From contig OW204012.1 of NCBI GenBank assembly GCA_934047225.1, positions 7,130,001-7,194,000 on the forward strand: a DNA stretch of 64,000 bases. Direction: 5' to 3'. The translations under genes were made by a program, and so were the position numbers. The notes under the pieces were generated by a model. It was not told the DNA's origin. It was given only the letters and a program-made list of their open reading frames with translations, and did no database searches. The stretch comes from Ypsolopha sequella. Lineage: Eukaryota; Arthropoda; Insecta; Lepidoptera; Ypsolophidae. Shown here piece by piece: positions 1-10,572 of this stretch. Each line of letters starts with the position of its first letter. The stretch's first letter is position 1.

Positions 1-1134
1 CGATATGCACATCTCGGTCCCAATCAGCGAAATTTAGATTTAATGTTCGTAAAACCACACTATTCCAATTTGCAGCAGTAACGTTATAGCATGCTTCTTG
101 CAACAACGACAGCATTTTGTTTGTGTGACTATCGACCTTCTAACTTTTTTCTTAAGTGGCGATTTTAATTTATTATCTTCAGGTATATCTTTACCATGCT
201 TTTCCTTACTTATTTGGGAAACAGTTTTTCGACTGATAACGAAAGAGTGGACAACCATTCTGAAACTCACATTCAAAGTAATGTTGTAGGCGTACCACAA
301 ACTCCCGCGCTTGACTGCCCAACACTGTTCTTTTAGTGGTCAAGCAAGAAGAAAACACACGCACGCAACGTATACAAGGCTCTGATCGTGATTGCCATGG
401 TAACCATGGTGATTGCGAGGTGGACCATATTTTTAGTAGATTTTTATTTCCTACGACCTCGGTACATAAGAGAATAATCGATTAACTAACCGATTTTATG
501 AGATTTTTTGAGCTACGTCACTATGTTTAAAAGTAAAAAATAAACCATAGAACGTAAACGCGTATTTGCAGTAAAATATTATTTTATTTTAAAGTTATAC
601 TTATTTTGAGCACGATATCTAAAAAAAAATACGTTGATTATGTTTGTGAATTAATTGTATAATGTTTTGGATTGATTGTGGTTTTTTCAAACGGTGATTT
701 ACTGTCATAAACAAAGACTATTTATTTTTTCAATTTATGTGAAACGTGCAGAGTTACGTTCTTAGAAGTGTCAAATGTAACCTCGTAAATGGAATAGACT
801 GTAATTATTTTAATTGTAATTATTTGTCAAATTAATAATTTTTTTGTGTGTTTTCAATATTATTTCAATTATTCAATATTATTTTTATGAATAAATTATT
901 ATTATTCATTATTTTCTTAGTCAATAGTATAAAATTGTACTAGTTAAAATTCTTAATTATTAATTATTATGTTTTGCTTCTATTTGCTATTGTGTTTTGT
1001 TCATATGTGGCAAACTGAAAATCAGAGCTGCAAGTTACTTCAACGTGTAGCATTTGATAAGCTTGCTCCTTTTTGCAATTTTGTTTTGTGTTGTACTGTG
1101 TCTTCTTTTTTTATATGTTCTGTGGCAAATAAAC
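1..1134. other. AT-rich stretch, nothing recognised
   Basis: I see no convincing open reading frame, RNA gene or repeat boundary here. The only local feature is a short palindrome around CCATGGTAACCATGG near 397-411. The reading frames at 40-300 and 98-289 overlap on opposite strands and resemble nothing I know. Confidence 0.5.
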
Positions 1135-1325
1135 TCATTTCACTATCACTTTCACTATCTCTGGTATTACACATTTTATATAAAATTGTATTAGCTTCCT
1201 CTCCATCTTCGTCATCCAAAAAATATCATCTCTTGTAATGCGTTCAATATGTACAAGTTCATTATCTCCTACCCAAATGACAAAGAGACATAATCGCCGT
1301 TCTGTCACGTAAAGCTGTCCTTGTA
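1135..1325 (-). pseudogene. YqaJ-type exonuclease, C-terminal exon fragment
   Basis: YqaJ proteins are PD-(D/E)xK nucleases of the lambda-exonuclease fold; eukaryotic copies are scattered through insect genomes and often travel with mobile or viral DNA. This fragment begins at a possible splice acceptor (CTAAG, then TACAAGGACAG) and reads QGQLYVTERRLC, FVIWVGDNELVHIERI, TRDDIFWMTKMERKL, QFYIKCVIPEIV, then a stop. That order (QGQL, a hydrophobic strand ending in W, HIE-I-RDD-FW, K-FY...PE) is the usual C-terminal end of the domain after the catalytic residues. No upstream exon with the EIK motif is visible within 400 bases on the 5' side, so the piece is isolated: either a lone 3' exon of a gene whose other exons lie beyond the BEL insertion, or a relic. 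The same QGQL junction starts the last exon of the copy at 18703-18834, which supports a shared intron position. Confidence 0.6.
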
Positions 1326-1769
1326 CTTAGTAATACCAATTACTGTTTTTATCGAGTTTTATCGTACTTGTTGCCTCTATACATTGTCTCGATGCGAAGG
1401 TGCCCTGCTCAGTACGAAGATTTGATAAACTGAAGTTAAGAAATTTTTTTTAATCACTTAGTTACATACGATTCATACTTACGCTTACAAAAAAATAATA
1501 ATACGTAGATACAATCGCATTATTTTTTATATATATATATATTATATATTTACAAAATATGTACATTATATATCTATACATTCTGTCTGACTGCAAGAGT
1601 AAGTACTGTTACATTTTACTGTTGTACAGTTATACTCGGACTCAAGAGTTGTTTACATTTTTTGCGTAATTTCAAAAGTTGGTTGTTCTGTACGATCAAT
1701 AAAACATCTCGTTACAGTTTCAAAGAATTGTTTTCTTATCTTCAGCACTCCCAAATTTAATGATTTGTA
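1326..1769. other. AT-rich spacer with TA run
   Basis: A (TA)n-like tract lies at about 1529-1575. If the YqaJ fragment to the left is a 3' exon, this stretch would be its intron. No gene is visible. Confidence 0.4.
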
Positions 1770-1919
1770 TGGTTCCGTAGTACCTAAAAGGTACAAAAGG
1801 AACCTTTATGGTGAGACTCCGTTGTCCGTCCGTCCGTCCGTATGTCACAGCCTCATAACTTTAGCACCTTTAAAGATAAAGACATGAAATTTGGCACAAA
1901 AATAGCATTTATTTGCCCA
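1770..1919 (-). repeat. B-family repeat, 3' part (split by BEL element)
   Basis: Read on the minus strand this is the end of a B repeat: ...CATGTCTTTATCTTTAAAGG, GCTAAAGTTATGAGGCTGTG, a GGACGGACGGACGG run, then TACCTTTTAGGTACTACGG. Its 5' part resumes at 8759 beyond the retrotransposon. Confidence 0.75.
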
Positions 1920-2383
1920 TGAGCACGCGATGTGACGGCAGTGCTTTGTATCACCATAGGTTTTAAAAATAGCGGGAAGTGAAGAGAAAATTGGTGAAGA
2001 TGAAAGATCTGACCTTGGGAAGGAGCTGCATGCACCACAAACCACGCTTCGCCTGAGCCACCAAGTCTCTGGTGTTCTCCAAGATGGTTTTCTTCTTCCT
2101 CTTCGTGCCTGGTTGCGCTCTTCTCGGCTAATCTTCTTCGTAATAGTAATAGATGAAAATGAGGCGCACAGCGGGTGCGATCTCAAAATGGCGGGCGGTA
2201 GGGTCTAGGTAGGACCTAGTCGAATGGCAATCAGCGTAGACCTCCGGCGTGAAAGGCTTCTGATTGACGACTGATTGATTTGCGTCCAAAACTAAGCGGG
2301 TGGAGATGCAGCGAAAATGACAGTTGAAAATATTAATTCACAACTACCCCGCAGTATGAGAGCCACAAGAAGTGGCGCGAACA
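1920..2383 (-). repeat. BEL 3' LTR (464 bp)
   Basis: Starts TGAGCACGCGATG and ends GGCGCGAACA on the plus strand. I compared it block by block with 8290-8753 and saw no difference. A 113-residue frame running through it is only the LTR read in one frame, since it recurs in the other LTR. Confidence 0.95.
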
Positions 2384-2395
2384 TTTGCCCCCGGC
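2384..2395 (-). other. Polypurine tract of the BEL element
   Basis: On the minus strand GCCGGGGGCAAA directly abuts the 3' LTR (next bases TGTTCGCG). This is the expected place and composition for the plus-strand primer of reverse transcription. Confidence 0.7.
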
Positions 2396-2483
2396 GTTAA
2401 AACCATTGGTTTTAAAATAAGAATAGAAAAGTAAAAATAAGACAGAGAATAACGAAATTTTGAAGCGGGGGCAAAGAAAGGAG

Positions 2484-5400
2484 TTATTGAGATGGGAGAG
2501 GGCAAAGACGCACGACAGGTCGTTTGTAAACACCTGTCGTCGTTTTGACAGAAGCTACCCTAATGACATTATCTTTGCCAGGGTATACAGCTACAATAAC
2601 ACCGAGCGGCCATTGAAGCGGTGGAGTGTTATCGGTAACTACAACGACAACAGATCCAATTTTGATTGGGTTGGAAGGTGTATTCCATTTTCCTCTAGAC
2701 TGGAGAAGATGGAGATAATCATTCTTCCATCGCCTTGCGAACGATTCTACCATTTGATCAAGCAACGCGTAGCGACGTAATAAATTAACTGGCTCATCAG
2801 CCACCTTACAAGCGGGTAATTCTTTTAAAGGAGTTGACATCAGAAAATGTGCAGGAGTTAACGCGCTAAGTTCAGATGGATCTTCACTCAGCAGCGTAAG
2901 CGGACGAGAATTTATGACACATTCTATTTGCGTAACTACAGTTAATAATTCTTCGTAGGTCAACAGTTGAGTACCTACTACTCTATGCAAATGCGTCTTA
3001 AATCCTTTGACATATATCTCATAATGTCCCCCAAAATGTGGGCTACGTGGAATATTAAATTTCCATTGTATTCTATGATCGGCAAGTTCATTCGCGAAAG
3101 ACGTTTTAAATTCTTCGGAGTTTGTCAAATTGTAAATTTCTGAGAGGGCATTTCTAGCGCCTACAAAGTTCGTAGCATTATCTGAATATACGAAAGACAC
3201 TGCTCCACGTCTAGATAAAAAACGTTTGAACGCGGAAAGAAAAGTGTTCGTGCTAAGATCAGTTGCCAATTCAACGTGAACTGCACGAGTCACCAGGCAT
3301 ACAAATATGCAGAGGTAACATTTGACGGGACGGACTCCACGTTTTCGATACGGAGTGATACTGATAGGACCACAATAATCCACAGCGCAGTGGACAAAAG
3401 CTTTAGCCTCATTAACGCGGCATGATGGTAAATCTGCCATGAAAGGGAAGGTTTGTCTCGGCTTCGCCTTAAAACAATAATTGCAGCTATGTATTACGCG
3501 ACGAACAATATTTCGACAGGAAAGTATCCAAAATTTTTGGCGGATTATTGACATTAAAGCCACTGGTCCAGTGTGACAATTTTTGCGATGATAATGAATG
3601 ATAATCAATTCGACAATATGATTTTTACGAGGTAACAACACAGGGTGTTGTTGATCGAACGTCATGTCTGTGTTGCGAAGTCGACCACCAACGCGTAACA
3701 ATCCATTTTTATCTAAAAATGGCGATAGTCGATTTAAAGCGGGAGAACAAAGTTTATTTGACTTTAATCTTTTTATTTCATCAAGAAAATAAAATGCTTG
3801 AAGAGCTTTAATCAATGCAACTTCAGCGAAATCCATATCGGTAGCGGTAAAAATATTAGAGCGCGGTAAAATACGTAAAAATCGGTAGATGTAAATGATT
3901 GTGTGTAAAAGCACAAGCCATGACGAAATTCTTTCCGAAAGAGAAAGAAGTGGATGCGGTTCTTCATTACTAAAAGCGGGAAGAGAAATTGTTTTTGATT
4001 CCGGCAAGTTTTCTTCAATAGAAGCTGATTCTATTGTTTTGATTGGCCACTCTTTAGCGTCCAGATAAAGCCAAGCAGGTCCAGTGAACCAGAGCGGGTG
4101 ACTCATCAACTGCGTGGGAGTGAGACCACGGGAAAGACAGTCGCTCGGGTTTTGAGAACCAGCTGTATGGTAAAAACATTCAGCGGGAATAGCGGATATT
4201 ATTTTTGTTATACGCGTCGCGACAAAGGTTTTAAACCTGTGCGGTGAGGAATGTATCCAGTGTAAAGTTACCATAGAATCGGTAAAACAGTAAATACGTT
4301 CAATATTGTGACGTATTTTATAAGCGTCAACTACACGACGAGTTAATTTCGACATGAGTAACGAGGCACAAAGCTCAAGGCGGGCGACACTGACGGTCTT
4401 GAGTGGACAGACTTTTGACTTTGCGCATACCAGCCGAATGCTAGTGCAAGTGTCTGAGTCATCTTGTACTCTAATATATACGACACATCCGTATCCACGT
4501 TCACTTGCGTCTGCAAATGATATTATCGAAATTTTCGAATTTTGGAACACGTCTAAGTGGCGTTTAATACGTAAATCCCGCAAAACAGGTAGCTCCTTCA
4601 AATAGTTTTGCCAAATCTGCGCAATATCAGAGGGTAGTGTTTCATCCCAGTCTAATTTTAAAATACAGATTTTCTGCAAGAGTAATTTTGCGTACAAGAT
4701 CACAGGAGCGGTAAAGCCGAGGACGTCGTACTGACGTGCTATCACGGACAAAACATTGCGTTTAGTACATGGGCGACTATCTAGCGATACAGTAAAAGAG
4801 AACTCGTCAGAATCAGGCGACCACTGTAAGCCAAGAACTTTAAGAGTTTGAGTTTGTTCTTCAAAATTCTTACTAGAATTTAAGCGGTGAGTATCAGGCA
4901 GTGTATCAAGTAACTGTTGACAGTTACTAGACCACTTGACGAGCTCAAAGCCACCGGCCTTAAGCAATCCTACCAGCTCATCTCTGAGCTGTAAGGAGCC
5001 CTGCACGGTGGGCGTGCTATAGCAGATGTCGTCCATGTAACAGTTTCGTGCGGCTACAGTAGCGGCGAGCGGGTACGCTGAACTCCCATCCTCACAGAGT
5101 TTCCTGACTACTCTCATCGCAAGGAAAGGGCTACTACGTAGTCCAAAGCAGACGCGATTGAACTGATAAGCGATAAGCGGTGAACACGTGTCAAAGCGGT
5201 ATAAAAACTTTTGAAATTTGCGATCATCGGCGTTAACCAAAACTTGTAAGAACATTTGTTTGATATCCGAGGTAAAAGCGATTTCATACAAGCGGAAGTC
5301 AAGTAAAATTAAAAACAAATCGTTTTGCAAATTAGCACCTGTGTGCAGCGTGTCATTTAATGAGACACGAGTACCATCAGCGGAGTCAGTCTTAGTACTG

Positions 5401-7826
5401 GCATTCATACAAATACGCACCTTTGTCGTTGATTTATCAACACGCACTACGGGATGATGCGGAATATAATAACCAAGAGATAATTGGTCATCATTATGAA
5501 GCGGGGATATGTAACCTTTAGTTAGGTATTCATTTATTATATTGTTATACTCGGAACGTAAATCTGCGTTAGAAACAAACCTACGCTCAAGAGACATAAA
5601 ACACTTTTTTGCGTGATGGTACGAGTTTCCTAGTATGTTAGGATTCCGTGCGAACGGTAAAGAAACCGAATAGCGACCAGCGGGGTCACGTGACACATTG
5701 TTAATAAATAATTTTTCACATTCATCATTTGCGGGACTAGAAGCAGGTTCACAATGCACCTCTTCTAATTGCCAAAATTTTTGTAAAATAAAATCTATTG
5801 GCGGTTCAATCTCCATATAAGAGCATAACGAAATTGAACATGCGGTATTTTGGTAAACAGGCGTATTACCAATTAGCGTAAAACCGAAGATGGTCTGAAA
5901 TCCCGTCGGCGTACCCGGGGGACCAGAGACGCGGCCTGATAACAAGATATCCGCGAATAAAGATGCACCGATAAGAATATCAATCTCGCCCGGTAAGTAA
6001 AAGGTTTCATCAGCAAGTGTGATACCTTTTAAATATGAAAGCGTAGACAAATCCACCTGCACCGATGGTAAGTTGTCGGTAATACGGTCGATTACATAAG
6101 TGTCAAGCGAAATTGAAACCGAATCATCAAATCGTGAAAACAATTTAAGGTTTGTCGCACCCTTAATTGGGTTTGATGAGGAGCCGATGCCCTTAACAAA
6201 AGCGCGGGGAATTTTTTCATATTTTAAGTTAAGCTTCTCACAACAGGAAACCGTCGAAAAACTGGATTGTGACGCAGGGTCGCAGAGCGCACGTAGACGG
6301 ACAGACATACCGTTAGAATCTTTCACGATCACTTGAATTGTACCTAAAAGGCATGTTTCATTACGCTGCGAGTTAGGCTGTAAGTTACATAAAGAAATAT
6401 TATTACTCGCAGTTGGTACGGATTGAGAATCATTAGTCATATGTTCTGTGTTAGTCGCCGATACGGCAGGATCCACCATCCTCGAAGATTGCGTATGTGT
6501 GCGTGGAGACACGGTAATATTTTGACCAAGCGCGGTGTGAGTATTCATCACATTTTGTTTGCGGCACAACATCGAATGGTGTTTACAATTACAATGGCGG
6601 CAATTATAAGACGATTTACAAGCGGAGTTGTTATGCGTAATGCTTAAACAATTGGTGCAACCGTTATTAGATTTGATGAACTGAAATCTTTTCTCGATAT
6701 CTAGTTTCACAAATTCGGGACACTTATATAAATTATAGTGTTTTAATTGTTTACATAGCGGACAACAATTATTATTGGTCGAAGCGGAGACAAAAGCATG
6801 GGTTGACTTGGTACTGTACCCGGTTTTGTTGTTATTATTATTAGCGGAGCGGTTCGGAGCGGGAGCGGTAATTGCGGGTGCAGTGCGGTTCAGTATCTTA
6901 GTTTGTTCACGTAAAAATGATATTAATTCATCATAATGGGGTAAATCGGAACCACGTTTAAACATTTCAAATGAACGAGCGGTTTCAACATCAAGTTTTT
7001 TAAGGGCCAAATACATAAGGATAAAATCCGAAAGATCTTTAATATTCAGCGATTTTAAACACGAAACAGCGGAACAGAACTTGTCTAAAAACAAGTCCAA
7101 GTTTTTTGAACTAGCGGTAGTTAAAGGGCGAAATTCAAACATTTGATCCAAATAAGTAGTGGCTAAACTACGCGAGTCTTGAAAAGTAGAAACGAGTGTT
7201 TTCCAGATTATGTCGTAGTTAGTTGCGTTCGGTGTGATTCCAGAACAAATCGAAAGTGCCCGGCCAGAAAGTTTACCCATCAGGTATTGTACTCGTTCGT
7301 TGTCGGTCAAGTCCGGATTATCGTGAATCGTGGTTTTAAATGTTTCATAGAATGTTGGCCACATAGTAGCTTCACCAGAAAAACCAACGAGTTCCAGTTT
7401 TGGAAGCTTGATAGTAGGTTTTTTGGGACATTCCATGTCACGTGGAGCTTTAACTTTAGAGTCAGCCGATTTCGAAGAATGTGATAACTTCCGGTTGATG
7501 TATTTGCAATGGGAGTAAAGATCCTCAAAAGCTGACCAACTTTGATAATTTGGTTCAAAATTAGGATTTATCAATACCTCTGTGTCATTAATTTCATCTA
7601 TGATTACATGAATTTCTGAGCGTACAGTATCCAAAGTTTCGACATTGGCCATAAACAATTCTGCCGAAGAAACATCCTCTAAAGCGGTTTTAGAAAAGTC
7701 ATAAACTCTCTGAAGGCGATTAAACAATTCTTGCCTTTTATTTTTAAGCTTCTTTAAACTATACGACATCTTTAATTTTGCAGCTTCTGCGGAATTTGGC
7801 ATGTTATATAGTACAAAGTTAGGCAA
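2484..7826 (-). CDS. BEL/Pao gag-pol polyprotein (1780 aa)
   Basis: A single open frame encodes all gag and pol functions. Domains in order: a Gag region of the DUF1759 type (about residues 145-290, with KLPKLELVGFSGEATMWPTF), cysteine/histidine zinc-knuckle-like clusters (about 355-425), a retroviral-type aspartic protease with D-P-A-S near residue 512 in place of the usual D-S/T-G, a reverse transcriptase with catalytic YMDD near 930, an RNase H region, a zinc-binding H...C-x2-C segment, an integrase core with VDYCGP (near 1482), SDNATNF (near 1547) and a conserved E in GGHYEIYVKG (near 1601), and a DUF5641-type C-terminus ending in RPVVRLCPLPSQ. The length is normal for the family. The first Met is assumed; MSYSLKKL about 19 residues on is an alternative start. 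The product would form particles, copy its RNA and insert the cDNA. No stop or frameshift is visible. The unusual protease motif is the only oddity. Confidence 0.95.
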   Translation of the reverse strand: MPNFVLYNMPNSAEAAKLKMSYSLKKLKNKRQELFNRLQRVYDFSKTALEDVSSAELFMANVETLDTVRSEIHVIIDEINDTEVLINPNFEPNYQSWSAFEDLYSHCKYINRKLSHSSKSADSKVKAPRDMECPKKPTIKLPKLELVGFSGEATMWPTFYETFKTTIHDNPDLTDNERVQYLMGKLSGRALSICSGITPNATNYDIIWKTLVSTFQDSRSLATTYLDQMFEFRPLTTASSKNLDLFLDKFCSAVSCLKSLNIKDLSDFILMYLALKKLDVETARSFEMFKRGSDLPHYDELISFLREQTKILNRTAPAITAPAPNRSANNNNNKTGYSTKSTHAFVSASTNNNCCPLCKQLKHYNLYKCPEFVKLDIEKRFQFIKSNNGCTNCLSITHNNSACKSSYNCRHCNCKHHSMLCRKQNVMNTHTALGQNITVSPRTHTQSSRMVDPAVSATNTEHMTNDSQSVPTASNNISLCNLQPNSQRNETCLLGTIQVIVKDSNGMSVRLRALCDPASQSSFSTVSCCEKLNLKYEKIPRAFVKGIGSSSNPIKGATNLKLFSRFDDSVSISLDTYVIDRITDNLPSVQVDLSTLSYLKGITLADETFYLPGEIDILIGASLFADILLSGRVSGPPGTPTGFQTIFGFTLIGNTPVYQNTACSISLCSYMEIEPPIDFILQKFWQLEEVHCEPASSPANDECEKLFINNVSRDPAGRYSVSLPFARNPNILGNSYHHAKKCFMSLERRFVSNADLRSEYNNIINEYLTKGYISPLHNDDQLSLGYYIPHHPVVRVDKSTTKVRICMNASTKTDSADGTRVSLNDTLHTGANLQNDLFLILLDFRLYEIAFTSDIKQMFLQVLVNADDRKFQKFLYRFDTCSPLIAYQFNRVCFGLRSSPFLAMRVVRKLCEDGSSAYPLAATVAARNCYMDDICYSTPTVQGSLQLRDELVGLLKAGGFELVKWSSNCQQLLDTLPDTHRLNSSKNFEEQTQTLKVLGLQWSPDSDEFSFTVSLDSRPCTKRNVLSVIARQYDVLGFTAPVILYAKLLLQKICILKLDWDETLPSDIAQIWQNYLKELPVLRDLRIKRHLDVFQNSKISIISFADASERGYGCVVYIRVQDDSDTCTSIRLVCAKSKVCPLKTVSVARLELCASLLMSKLTRRVVDAYKIRHNIERIYCFTDSMVTLHWIHSSPHRFKTFVATRITKIISAIPAECFYHTAGSQNPSDCLSRGLTPTQLMSHPLWFTGPAWLYLDAKEWPIKTIESASIEENLPESKTISLPAFSNEEPHPLLSLSERISSWLVLLHTIIYIYRFLRILPRSNIFTATDMDFAEVALIKALQAFYFLDEIKRLKSNKLCSPALNRLSPFLDKNGLLRVGGRLRNTDMTFDQQHPVLLPRKNHIVELIIIHYHRKNCHTGPVALMSIIRQKFWILSCRNIVRRVIHSCNYCFKAKPRQTFPFMADLPSCRVNEAKAFVHCAVDYCGPISITPYRKRGVRPVKCYLCIFVCLVTRAVHVELATDLSTNTFLSAFKRFLSRRGAVSFVYSDNATNFVGARNALSEIYNLTNSEEFKTSFANELADHRIQWKFNIPRSPHFGGHYEIYVKGFKTHLHRVVGTQLLTYEELLTVVTQIECVINSRPLTLLSEDPSELSALTPAHFLMSTPLKELPACKVADEPVNLLRRYALLDQMVESFARRWKNDYLHLLQSRGKWNTPSNPIKIGSVVVVVTDNTPPLQWPLGVIVAVYPGKDNVIRVASVKTTTGVYKRPVVRLCPLPSQ

Positions 7827-8264
7827 GTACCAGAACTATTGAAAGTTTTATACTGACTACAACATAGAATAATGCTAATGAGTTAGAGATAACACGGGCG
7901 GCGGACGAACCTGTGTACGAGTACCTCTCGATAATATTAAGAATTAGCAGGTAGGCAGATAATATTTTCTGTGAAATGATCAAATGGTATAATCGCAGCG
8001 GATAAATTAACAGAATGGCGTATTTCACTGTAGATAATTTATAATTTCCAGTATATAGGAAATGGAATCACTAATATTTTGACGAATGCGGGGTTTTAAT
8101 GCATAGATAATGCAAATAAGAGCGGGAATGCGGGGTAATACTGCGGGCAGAGTGAAAATTAGAGCGGAATTCACGTGTTCTTTAGACAAAGAACATGAAG
8201 ATAGCGGTTGGAAATACCAAAAAATGGTTATAGATCGCAGATCAAAGGGCCTAAAATGGATCTA

Positions 8265-8283
8265 GATCCGGCTCGAATGGCCA
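8265..8283 (-). other. Primer-binding site of the BEL element
   Basis: On the minus strand TGGCCATTCGAGCCGGATC begins six bases inside the 5' LTR. TGG matches the CCA tail of a tRNA, and the complement ends GATCCGGC...CCA as a T-arm and acceptor stem would. I could not assign the tRNA by memory. Confidence 0.65.
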
Positions 8284-8289
8284 AAAAAA

Positions 8290-8753
8290 TGAGCACGCGA
8301 TGTGACGGCAGTGCTTTGTATCACCATAGGTTTTAAAAATAGCGGGAAGTGAAGAGAAAATTGGTGAAGATGAAAGATCTGACCTTGGGAAGGAGCTGCA
8401 TGCACCACAAACCACGCTTCGCCTGAGCCACCAAGTCTCTGGTGTTCTCCAAGATGGTTTTCTTCTTCCTCTTCGTGCCTGGTTGCGCTCTTCTCGGCTA
8501 ATCTTCTTCGTAATAGTAATAGATGAAAATGAGGCGCACAGCGGGTGCGATCTCAAAATGGCGGGCGGTAGGGTCTAGGTAGGACCTAGTCGAATGGCAA
8601 TCAGCGTAGACCTCCGGCGTGAAAGGCTTCTGATTGACGACTGATTGATTTGCGTCCAAAACTAAGCGGGTGGAGATGCAGCGAAAATGACAGTTGAAAA
8701 TATTAATTCACAACTACCCCGCAGTATGAGAGCCACAAGAAGTGGCGCGAACA
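8290..8753 (-). repeat. BEL 5' LTR (464 bp)
   Basis: It looks identical to 1920-2383. It would supply the promoter for the full-length RNA. The duplicated GCCCA follows at 8754-8758. Confidence 0.95.
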
Positions 8754-8758
8754 GCCCA

Positions 8759-9096
8759 CATATCACGATGTAAAAAAAATATTGAAATTATTCAAAATAT
8801 TTCCAAAACAAAACTTAAAAATTTTTATCCTAAAAATACAATATGGGTATCAAGTTATAGATATCAAAAAGCTGATTGTAAAAATACATTGATAAAAAAA
8901 AATGTATGTCTTTATCTCCAAAACTGGTAGACCGAGCATTATGAAAAAAATCATGGTAATAGTGTTTACGTAAAGATTACAGGAAAAATAAAGCAGTTGA
9001 GAAATTCACGAAAAAAATTAGTAAATTAAATTTATCATCCACAATACGGAACCCTAGGTACGCGAGTCTGACTCGCACTTGGCCGGTTTTTTTCTT
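8759..9096 (-). repeat. B-family repeat, 5' part (split by BEL element)
   Basis: On the minus strand it starts CCGGCCAAGTGCGAGTCAG, continues through the GATAAATTTAATTTACTAAT region and stops where the retrotransposon begins. It has the same order as the unbroken copy at 18047-18402. Confidence 0.75.
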
Positions 9097-10121
9097 CTTA
9101 TTTCTAGTTTCCATTTTTTTTTAAACATCCAAGCAAGATACAACTAAATGATTTTTATTTACATGTACACACAACTGATAGTTTGATGTATATTTTTACA
9201 CGATTATTTAAATAATGATAGTACACTCTATCAGAGCTTCGAGGCGAGTGAGGGGGAACGAGGGTTCAGAAAACTGACATAGGTCTTGCCTCGACAGCCG
9301 CTGGCGGGCAACTGGCGGCCGCTCGCCGAGTAGTCGCGAATCAATTTTGCTTTTTAAATTAAGGGAAAAATAACGATTTTCATTAAAAAAAAAAGTAACC
9401 ACAAAAGTTATTAGTACAATAGTTTTACTTTAATTATCTGCAATTTTCATGAAATTCGGTTCAGTACACGTTACATAAAACGAAAAAAATCTTAAAAATC
9501 GACAAAGTTTCGGATTTTTTTTCGATCGAGCAAAGTGTAACGTCTCGCAAATTGAACCACAAAAAACACTGCACAAAAGATGTATCTGTAACATATATTT
9601 TTTTCAGATTTTAAAAATAACTATTTCATGCTTTAAAATGAGTTTGAAAACAGACAAAATTGGGATAAGCCCCCCTTAAAAAAAGAAAAATATACCATAG
9701 TAATAAAAACAGGAAAAGAAATAAAAAAAGGCAATATTTTTCTTAACTAACCTAACCTATTTGTATTAGTCCACAAATTTTTATATCAAATAATAAAATT
9801 ATAAAATTTGAAAATTTTGTGGACAAGTACAAGCCCTTCAAGTGCCAACAATCACAATATTATTAGTATGGGAGATAGAAGATAGATAAATCATTATTGG
9901 TCAAAAAGAGGCGAAATTCTATGGCACCGACCATTTAGCTGCGTTCTGCGCTCCGCAGTCATCTGTTATTTTAAATTCCTAAAAAAGTTTTTTTATCATG
10001 TTAAGAGCGGTTTAAATGATTTAAATTTTAAAAAGTTTTGAGATTTTTATCTACATACCAATGGAAACTTTGCGATGGCAGCGTACACAATACAAAGGTT
10101 AGGTTGTGATGAATGACTATT
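9097..10121. other. No gene; one TTAA-type element end
   Basis: A GC-rich patch lies at 9235-9345. At 9515-9540 there is a TTTCGATCGAGCAAAGT box, and TGGGATAAGCCCCCCTTAA at 9661-9679. The last resembles the right end of the TTAA element at 22057-22486, where the same place reads TGGGATAAGAGCGCCTTAA. I could not fix the left end, so only a partial element is supported. Confidence 0.4.
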
Positions 10122-10572
10122 AGTGATACCCATATTGTATTTGATATAATATTTTTTTAATAATTTTACTTCTTTTGTAATATTTCTCATTTGTGCTTAT
10201 TTTTTTTAATCGCTTTAGTTTTCCTGTAATCAGTTATGTTCTACAATCGACATTTTTTTCATATTTTTTCGTCCCCCAATTTCGGAGATAAGGGGGGGAC
10301 ATACATATTTTTGTGGTTTTTAAATATTTTTCGAGACCAATGCCCGTAAATTTAGTAAAAGTAATTTTTTTTACAATCAGCTTTTTAATGTCTACAATTT
10401 CATACCCATATTGTATTTAAGGATAACACTTTTTATTTTTCTCACTTTTATTTTGGAAGTATTTTGAACAATTTCAAATAAACGGTGGTAAAGTTTTGAC
10501 GGACGGACGGACTACGGTGTCTCACCATAACCTAAAGGTTCCCTTTTGTATCTTTTAGGTACTACGGAACCC
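10122..10572 (+). repeat. B-family repeat, 5'-truncated
   Basis: It contains the ACCCATATTGTATTT block twice, then TTTTTATTTTTCTCACTTTT, a GACGGACGGACGGAC run and the end GTACTACGGAACCCTGATT. The usual CCGGCCAAGTGCGAGTC start is absent. Confidence 0.6.

Larger units (their letters stand above)
1915..8758 (-). mobile_element. Complete BEL/Pao LTR retrotransposon with target duplication
   Basis: The element proper is 1920-8753 (6834 bp), flanked by the 5-bp direct duplication GCCCA at 1915-1919 and 8754-8758. In minus-strand order it has a 5' LTR (8290-8753), a primer-binding site (8265-8283), a leader of about 440 bases, one gag-pol frame (7826-2484), a polypurine tract (2384-2395) and a 3' LTR (1920-2383). 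LTRs begin TG and end CA on both strands. No envelope-like frame follows pol. It inserted into a B repeat, whose two halves match across the element once one GCCCA is removed. The LTRs look identical by eye and the frame is open, so the insertion is recent and may be competent for transposition. Confidence 0.95.

Noticed and set aside
1845..2186. A 113-residue minus-strand protein, found again at 8251-8556
   Set aside because: Both lie in the two LTRs of the BEL element and are simply the same LTR read twice.
2460..2780. Plus-strand frames over the BEL element (also 4354-4605, 6100-6336, 7179-7484)
   Set aside because: They are antisense shadows of the gag-pol frame.
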